Shown here: piece by piece, positions 59,231 to 64,000 of the stretch | Position numbering within the stretch: the first letter of the stretch is position 1 | How the letters are laid out: each line of letters opens with the position of its first letter | Source: Microbacterium sp. BK668 | Lineage (GTDB): Bacteria; Actinomycetota; Actinomycetes; Actinomycetales; Microbacteriaceae | Direction: 5' to 3' | DNA: 64,000 bases | Assembly (NCBI RefSeq): GCF_004362195.1 | Contig: NZ_SNWG01000001.1 | Location: 1,984,001 to 2,048,000, forward strand | Translations under genes and position numbers: made by a program | Notes under the pieces: generated by a model | What the model was told of the DNA's origin: nothing | The model's input: only the letters and a program-made list of their open reading frames with translations | Database searches by the model: none

Positions 59231-60691
59231 TCAGCCCGCGGCATCCGTTCCGTCGTCGCCGGACGCCACGGTCTCGCGCTCGCCCGCCTGCTCGTGCTCC
59301 TCGATCCGTACGGGCGGGATGAACGCACACGCGACGAGCATGATCAGGGCGGAGACCGCCACCCCGACGAAGACGGCGATCGAGCCGGACTGGATGGCGG
59401 CGGGGACGTCGGAACCGCCGCCCGACGCGATGAGCGCATTCGCGATCGCGCCGAAGACGGCGACCCCGACGGCGCTCCCCACGGAGCGAGCGAGCATGTT
59501 CGTGCCCGACACGACGCCGCGACGGCGCATGTCGACGGAGGACTGCGCCGCGATGAGGCTCGGCGCGGCGACGAGGCCGAGGCCGAGACCGACCACGAAG
59601 CAGCCGACCGCCGTGAGGACGATCGACGGAGCGAGCGCGAAGACGACGAGCAGAGCCGCGCCGAGGATCGCGAGGGTGCTTCCGAGCAGGGTCGTCGCCC
59701 GGAACCCGATCCTGAGGTAGAAGCGGCCCGCGAGGGCGGCCGACAGGGGCCAGCCGAGGGTGAGCGCCGCGACGGCGAGCCCGGCGGCGAGCGGAACGGC
59801 GGCGGTCGTGGCCTGCAGGAAGGTGGGGACGAAGGAGACGAGTCCGATCAGCACGACGCCCACGAGCAGCGCGACGATCGATGTCGACACGACGATGCGG
59901 CTCGAGAAGACCCACGGCGCGAGGATCGGGTCCTGGGCGCGCCGCTCGACGAACGCGAAGCCGACGAGCAGGGCTGCCCCGATCCCGAAGGCGGCGAGAC
60001 TCTGCCACGAAAGCCATCCCCACGCGTTCCCGCCCTCGAGGAGAGCGAGCACGAGAAGCACGAGCGCCGCGGTCAGGAGGACTGCGCCGGCGTAGTCGAT
60101 GCGCTGCCGATGCCGCTCGAACGGCTGGCGATAGTTGCGCCACAGCATCCACAGGGCGATCAGGCACAGCGGGACGTTGATCCAGAAGATCCAGCGCCAG
60201 GAGAGGAACTGGGCGAACAGGCCGCCGATGGTCGGCCCCACGACGGCCGAGACGGCCCACACGCTGGCAAGGTAGCCCTGCGCCTTCGCGCGCTCCCGGA
60301 CGGTGTAGATGTCGCCCGCGATCGTCATCGCGACGGGCATGATCGCTCCAGCACCCAGGCCCTGGACGGCACGGAAGGCGATCAGGGCCGACATGTCCCA
60401 CGCCATGGCGCACAGCACCGAGCCGAGGAGGAAGAGCAGAATGCCGGTGTAGATGACCGGTCGACGGCCCACCACATCGCTGAGCTTGGCGTAGACGGGA
60501 ACGGAGGCAGCCTGCGCGAGCGTGTAGATCGAGAAGAGCCAGGGGAACTGCTCGAACCCGCCGAACTCGCCGACGATCGTCGGCACCGCCGTGGCCAGGA
60601 TCGTGGAGTCGATCGCGATCAGGAACGTCGACAGCATGAGGGCGAGGAGGATCGGTCCCCGATCCGACCGCAACCCGACGCCGTCCGACAT
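59231..60691 (-). CDS. MFS drug/H+ antiporter, DHA2 (EmrB/QacA) type
   Basis: A 486-residue transporter with 14 predicted helices. [22 protein letters not shown] is the helix-1 motif D1, GRRPVIYTG motif [17 protein letters not shown] motif B, and [36 protein letters not shown] the antiporter motif C. Exports hydrophobic drugs in relatives. GAGGAG is the RBS. No TetR neighbour is present. Confidence 0.92.
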   Translation of the reverse strand: MSDGVGLRSDRGPILLALMLSTFLIAIDSTILATAVPTIVGEFGGFEQFPWLFSIYTLAQAASVPVYAKLSDVVGRRPVIYTGILLFLLGSVLCAMAWDMSALIAFRAVQGLGAGAIMPVAMTIAGDIYTVRERAKAQGYLASVWAVSAVVGPTIGGLFAQFLSWRWIFWINVPLCLIALWMLWRNYRQPFERHRQRIDYAGAVLLTAALVLLVLALLEGGNAWGWLSWQSLAAFGIGAALLVGFAFVERRAQDPILAPWVFSSRIVVSTSIVALLVGVVLIGLVSFVPTFLQATTAAVPLAAGLAVAALTLGWPLSAALAGRFYLRIGFRATTLLGSTLAILGAALLVVFALAPSIVLTAVGCFVVGLGLGLVAAPSLIAAQSSVDMRRRGVVSGTNMLARSVGSAVGVAVFGAIANALIASGGGSDVPAAIQSGSIAVFVGVAVSALIMLVACAFIPPVRIEEHEQAGERETVASGDDGTDAAG

Positions 60692-60860
60692 CCGCGCTCC
60701 TCGCCCTTCGAAAGTCAACCCACCCAGCCTTCCACGCTCCCATCGCCCCGGGCCCGTGCAGAGGGGGGAAACGTCGCGGATGGGTGCTGCATCGGCGTGT
60801 CGCGCCCGGATGGCGGGTCTCGCGGGCGGGCCGCATTTGACGGCGGATGCCCCGGCAGTG

Positions 60861-60874
60861 TGCAATATATTGCA
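60861..60874. promoter_or_regulatory. Perfect palindrome upstream of the ACC-deaminase-like gene
   Basis: TGCAATATATTGCA, a 14-base perfect palindrome 46 bases before the ATG. Its AT-rich core stands out in a 70% GC region. It resembles GntR- or Lrp-type operators; no regulator gene is adjacent. Confidence 0.66.
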
Positions 60875-60920
60875 TGGTGGCTGCGGCATCCCACCGATCG
60901 TCCCGACCCGAGGAGATGCT

Positions 60921-61943
60921 ATGACTCTCGCCGACTTCCCCCGCCACTCGCTGATGTTCGGCCCGAGCCCGGTCCATCCGCTGAACCGGCTGTCCGACCA
61001 CCTCGGCGGAGCCCGAGTGTGGGCCAAGCGCGAAGACGTCTCGAGCGGGCTGGCGTTCGGCGGAAACAAGGTGCGCAAGCTCGAGTACCTCGTGCCGGAG
61101 GCCCTCGCCCAGGGCGCCGACACACTCGTGTCGATCGGCGGTGTGCAGTCCAATCACACCCGTCAGGTCGCCGCGGTCGCGGCGCACCTCGGGCTGAAGG
61201 CCGTGCTGGTGCAGGAGCACTGGGTGAACTGGCCGGATGCCGTGAACGACCGCGTCGGCAACATCCTCCTATCGCGCCTGATGGGGGCCGATGTCCGTCT
61301 GTCGCCCGCGGGCTTCGGCATCGGATTCAAGGACTCATGGAAGGACGCGATCGCGGAGGTCGAGGCATCCGGCGGCACGCCGTACGCGATTCCGGCGGGT
61401 GCGAGCGACCACCGGCTCGGCGGACTCGGCTTCGCCAACTGGGCGCACGAGGTGAAGGCGCAGGAGGAGCAGCTCGGCGTCTTCTTCGACACGATCGTCG
61501 TCTGCACCGTGACCGGCTCGACGCATGCCGGGATGATCGCGGGCTTCGCCGACCTCCTCGAGAACTTCGGCGACCGGCCCCGGCGGGTGCTCGGCATCGA
61601 CGCGTCCGCCACGATCGCCGAGACGCGGGACCAGGTGGCGCGCATCGCCCGTCGCACCGCCGACCTCGTGGGCGTGGGCCGAGATCTGCGAGACGACGAG
61701 ATCACCGTGCTCGAGGGTTGGGCCGGCGACGAGTACGGCATCCCGGTGGACTCCACGGACGAGGCGATCTACCTGACGGGGCGCCTCGAGGGCGTCATCC
61801 TCGACCCCGTCTACGAGGGCAAGTCGATGGCCGGTCTCATCGACCTCGTGACGTCGGGGGAGATCCCACGGGACTCGAACGTCCTCTACGCCCACCTCGG
61901 CGGGCAGCCGGCCCTCAATGCCTACAGCGGCCGGTATCACTAG
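60921..61943 (+). CDS. acdS: 1-Aminocyclopropane-1-carboxylate deaminase / D-cysteine desulfhydrase
   Basis: A 340-residue PLP enzyme. It matches ACC deaminase closely: [45 protein letters not shown] (PLP Lys), [46 protein letters not shown] (Tyr and Glu positions), [14 protein letters not shown] and [13 protein letters not shown]. The bases DEYGIP fit true deaminases, but the residue before DPVYEGK is Leu preceded by Ile rather than Leu-Thr, so activity on ACC versus D-cysteine needs testing. RBS GAGGAG. Suggests plant or soil association. Confidence 0.88.
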   Translation: MTLADFPRHSLMFGPSPVHPLNRLSDHLGGARVWAKREDVSSGLAFGGNKVRKLEYLVPEALAQGADTLVSIGGVQSNHTRQVAAVAAHLGLKAVLVQEHWVNWPDAVNDRVGNILLSRLMGADVRLSPAGFGIGFKDSWKDAIAEVEASGGTPYAIPAGASDHRLGGLGFANWAHEVKAQEEQLGVFFDTIVVCTVTGSTHAGMIAGFADLLENFGDRPRRVLGIDASATIAETRDQVARIARRTADLVGVGRDLRDDEITVLEGWAGDEYGIPVDSTDEAIYLTGRLEGVILDPVYEGKSMAGLIDLVTSGEIPRDSNVLYAHLGGQPALNAYSGRYH

Positions 61944-62024
61944 GTGCTCCCACCGTCGTCTACTCCGGTCGGCCCCGCTCGGCAAGGGGTCGAACCGGAC
62001 TCCGCCATCCGGTTGAGTAGGACG

Positions 62025-62405
62025 ATGCGCACCGCTGTACGGTGGCTCCTCGCCGCTTCGATGATTCTCGCCGGACTCAGCCACCTGTTCTGGGGCCGAA
62101 GGGAGTTCCAGAACCAGGTTCCGGACTGGGCGACGGAGATCGCCCCGATCGACAAGGACGGCATCGTCGTCGCCTCGGGAGCCGTCGAGATGATGCTCGG
62201 CGCCGCGCTCGTCGCGCTTCCGAAGGAGCGGCGGCGCATCGGGACGATCCTCGCGGCGTTCTTCGTCGCGGTGTTCCCCGGCAACGTCGACCAGTGGCTC
62301 AAGCACCGCGACGGCTTCGGGATGGACACCGACGCCAAGCGCCTCGCGCGGCTGCCGCTCCAGGCGGCGCTGATCGCGGCATCCCTCTGGTCGACGCGCC
62401 GCTGA
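62025..62405 (+). CDS. DoxX-like small membrane protein
   Basis: A 126-residue protein with four hydrophobic spans. VRWLLAASMILAGLSHLFWGRREFQNQVPDW is typical of the DoxX/MauE-like group, followed by SGAVEMMLGAALVALPKERRRIGTILAAFFVAVFPGNVDQWLKHRDGFGMDTDAKRLARLPLQA. Function unknown. ATG at 62025 lies 81 bases past acdS; no clear RBS. Confidence 0.78.
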   Translation: MRTAVRWLLAASMILAGLSHLFWGRREFQNQVPDWATEIAPIDKDGIVVASGAVEMMLGAALVALPKERRRIGTILAAFFVAVFPGNVDQWLKHRDGFGMDTDAKRLARLPLQAALIAASLWSTRR

Positions 62406-62434
62406 GCCCCCGCGCCGATCGCCTCCTGAGGGCC

Positions 62435-62513
62435 CGAGATCGCACATCGGGCGCCCGGACCGCAGATCGACGCTGCACCGATCGGCGTGCTCGCTCCTCG
62501 ATGTGCGATCTCG
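62435..62513. repeat. 15-bp perfect inverted repeat at convergent junction
   Basis: CGAGATCGCACATCG (62435-62449) and CGATGTGCGATCTCG (62499-62513), 49 bases apart, between convergent doxX-like and DUF4921 genes. Shares CGAGATCGCAC with the repeat at 1557. Could act as a hairpin at both transcripts' ends or be a small mobile repeat. Confidence 0.7.
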
Positions 62514-62542
62514 CCCGCACGCGGCGGCCGGCCGAGGAGAGC

Positions 62543-63835
62543 TCAGTCGGCGTACCGCAGGCGCGCGTCCTCCGGGCGGCACTCGTCGCCGACGCGGATG
62601 CCGTCGGCGATCCGGCCCTCGCGACGCAGCGCCGTCAGATCGGCGACCGCCCTTCGGCGCAGCTCCCAGGGGTCGATGGTGTTGACGTGGATCTTCGTGC
62701 CCCCCTCGAACCCCGCGGGGTTCGAGATGCGCCACTTCAGCACGATGCGCCAGGGCATGGGCCACGCCGCGTCCGGCGGGCGGTAGTGCCACTCCTCATT
62801 CGTCGGCACGTGCACACCCGTGAGTGCGTGCAGCGCATGCACGAGGTCGGACATCGCGCGGATCTCGGTCGCCGGATGCTCCCAGGGCAGGTTGGCGCGC
62901 GAGCGCGAGTAGACCTCGAACGCGGGGTAGCGGTGGCCGACGCCGGCGAACGCGACGGCGCCGTCATTCGCCGCGACGACGAGGCCCTTCTCGACCGAGA
63001 GATCGGCGATCGCGTGCTGGTAGAGGCGGCGATCGCCCGCGAGCAGTCGCAGCTCGTGGTCGACCTGCGGCCCGTGGTCGTCGATCGCGACGAGCTGCTT
63101 GTGCAGATGCTCGAACGACGCGCCGGCCGGCAGGAGCCAGTTCTGGAACACGGCGACGTAGGCGGCGTGCGGCTGCGCCCGCGCGATCTCGTCGAGCGAG
63201 CGCACCGTGAATCCGAAGTACTCGGCGTGCTCGCGCGGAGTGAGGGCGCCCGACGACACGAGCTCGGCATCGGTCGACGCGCCGTCGACGACGTGCCTGC
63301 GGGCGACGATGACGTCGTGCGAGCCGCCGACGAGATCGAGCGCGGCCTCCTCGAGGCTCTGGGCGACTCCGGATGCCGCGGCGCGGACGGCCGCGAGGTG
63401 CTCGATGTGCTCTCGCCCGGCCGGTTCGCTGAGGTAGTCGCGCGCCCACGCGACGACCGGGCCCGGCTGGCGGAAGCCGTGGTTCTCGCGCCAGTACTCG
63501 GCCGAGACGATCTCGAACAGGTTGCCGAAACGCCGGAACTCGGCGGTGGTGTCGAAGAGGGCCGACGCCGGCACGTGGCGCAGCTCGGCGAAGTCGGGAC
63601 CCACGAGCCGGACCTTCTCGGGCGTCGTCTCGAGATACCGGTCCGCGCAGAAGGCGCACAGGCGCGTGGCCTCGCCCGGCGCAAGGACGCGCGGCTCCTC
63701 GCGCATCAGCTCGATCGGACGGTGCGCGCGGCCCGGCACCGTCCAGACGCGGGTGCCGGTGAGCGGGCCGATCTGCTTGACCGTCCCGTCCGGGAGGCGG
63801 GTCAGGGGACTCTTCCCGGGCGCGGCGTCGCTCAC
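62543..63835 (-). CDS. DUF4921 family (GalT-like HIT superfamily) protein
   Basis: A 430-residue protein related to galactose-1-phosphate uridylyltransferase. [62 protein letters not shown] (the HIT-like His-x-His region), [28 protein letters not shown] near the end. It probably binds or transfers nucleotides; substrate unknown. GTG start with CACCAT (63842-63847) six bases before; divergent from cobB. Confidence 0.84.
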   Translation of the reverse strand: MSDAAPGKSPLTRLPDGTVKQIGPLTGTRVWTVPGRAHRPIELMREEPRVLAPGEATRLCAFCADRYLETTPEKVRLVGPDFAELRHVPASALFDTTAEFRRFGNLFEIVSAEYWRENHGFRQPGPVVAWARDYLSEPAGREHIEHLAAVRAAASGVAQSLEEAALDLVGGSHDVIVARRHVVDGASTDAELVSSGALTPREHAEYFGFTVRSLDEIARAQPHAAYVAVFQNWLLPAGASFEHLHKQLVAIDDHGPQVDHELRLLAGDRRLYQHAIADLSVEKGLVVAANDGAVAFAGVGHRYPAFEVYSRSRANLPWEHPATEIRAMSDLVHALHALTGVHVPTNEEWHYRPPDAAWPMPWRIVLKWRISNPAGFEGGTKIHVNTIDPWELRRRAVADLTALRREGRIADGIRVGDECRPEDARLRYAD

Positions 63836-63837
63836 GC

Positions 63838-63847
63838 CACAATGGTG
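63838..63847. promoter_or_regulatory. Overlapping divergent -10 elements (DUF4921 / sirtuin)
   Basis: CACAAT on the plus strand (63838-63843) and CACCAT on the minus strand (63847-63842) overlap by two bases. Each ends six bases before its start codon (63850 and 63835). Confidence 0.5.
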
Positions 63848-63849
63848 CC

Positions 63850-64000
63850 ATGCGCATCGTGGTGCTCACGGGAGCCGGGATCTCGGCCGAGAGCGGCGTC
63901 CCGACCTTCCGCGACGCCGACGGCCTGTGGGAGGGTCACCGGGTCGAGGACGTAGCGACGCCGGAGGGTTTCGAGGCGGACCCCGACCTCGTGCTGCGGT
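63850..64000 (+). CDS. cobB: NAD-dependent protein deacylase (sirtuin), 5' part
   Basis: The first 50 residues of a Sir2-family deacylase, cut by the end of the window. [38 protein letters not shown] contains the NAD-binding GAGIS and GVPTFRD motifs of bacterial class III or II sirtuins. It removes acyl groups from lysines with NAD. CACAAT (63838-63843) ends six bases before the ATG, consistent with a leaderless mRNA. Confidence 0.93.
   Translation, partial: MRIVVLTGAGISAESGVPTFRDADGLWEGHRVEDVATPEGFEADPDLVLR

Noticed and set aside
58526..62020. 1164-residue plus-strand frame across ligase, MFS and acdS
   Set aside because: Runs of Arg/Asp/Glu without motifs; contradicts three real genes.

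Overview
The window is about 70% GC with dense, short-spaced genes on both strands. Its gene content is typical of high-GC Gram-positive bacteria: class Ib ribonucleotide reductase nrdHIEF, an HspR/HAIR-type heat-shock operator, a SARP/BTAD regulator, LigB-type ATP ligase, baeRF, DUF4921 and an NhaA-DsbA fusion. It most resembles Microbacteriaceae, probably Microbacterium or a close relative; this is inferred from style and content, not from a search. No rRNA, tRNA, IS element, phage gene or CRISPR array was seen.

Layout. 1-1.0 kb: tail of a secreted metallophosphoesterase. 1.1-1.5 kb: a YbaK-type tRNA-editing protein. 1.6-8.0 kb: a sugar-uptake operon on the minus strand (binding lipoprotein, two permeases, amylo-alpha-1,6-glucosidase-like enzyme) with a divergent LacI regulator and a clear promoter and operator between them. 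8.0-9.2 kb: baeRF protein. 9.3-16.5 kb: histidine utilisation, with an IclR regulator divergent from hutH-hutU-hutI, and hutG on the facing strand with sixA and a GGCT-like gene. 16.8-22.5 kb: housekeeping genes of varied type. 22.5-26.9 kb: nrdHIEF with NrdR boxes and DnaA-like boxes upstream. 26.9-38.2 kb: an accessory-looking stretch with a lipoprotein, NmrA/MarR divergent pair, orphan hypotheticals, a 1040-residue SARP-NTPase-propeller regulator divergent from a one-pass membrane protein, an oxidoreductase/ThuA pair, dodecin and an SRPBCC protein. 38.2-49.2 kb: FAD oxidoreductase, secreted protein, RsmC-like methyltransferase, EI24 protein, collagen-like membrane protein, MarR plus NhaA-DsbA, bicupin, and a Clp ATPase behind a HAIR operator. 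49.4-57.5 kb: DUF72, secreted EEP phosphatase, DUF1684, and a five-gene peptide-type ABC operon. 57.6-64 kb: DNA ligase, MFS exporter, ACC-deaminase-like enzyme behind a perfect palindrome, DoxX-like protein, DUF4921 protein and the start of a sirtuin.

General themes. First genes of transcription units very often have a -10 hexamer ending exactly six bases before the start codon and no Shine-Dalgarno, so leaderless mRNAs look common; operon-internal genes use RBSs or 4-bp ATGA/GTGA overlaps. A repeat family has been inserted in frame into hutH and hutI, while hutG carries a Gly/Ala expansion and the Clp ATPase linker a second repeat type. The heptamer GGATGCC/GGCATCC recurs throughout, often forcing the otherwise rare codons GCA and GAT. 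The best candidates for something undescribed are the repeat-loaded hut enzymes, the SARP-NTPase-propeller gene with paired 11-bp-spaced repeats in its promoter, and the convergent-junction inverted repeats.
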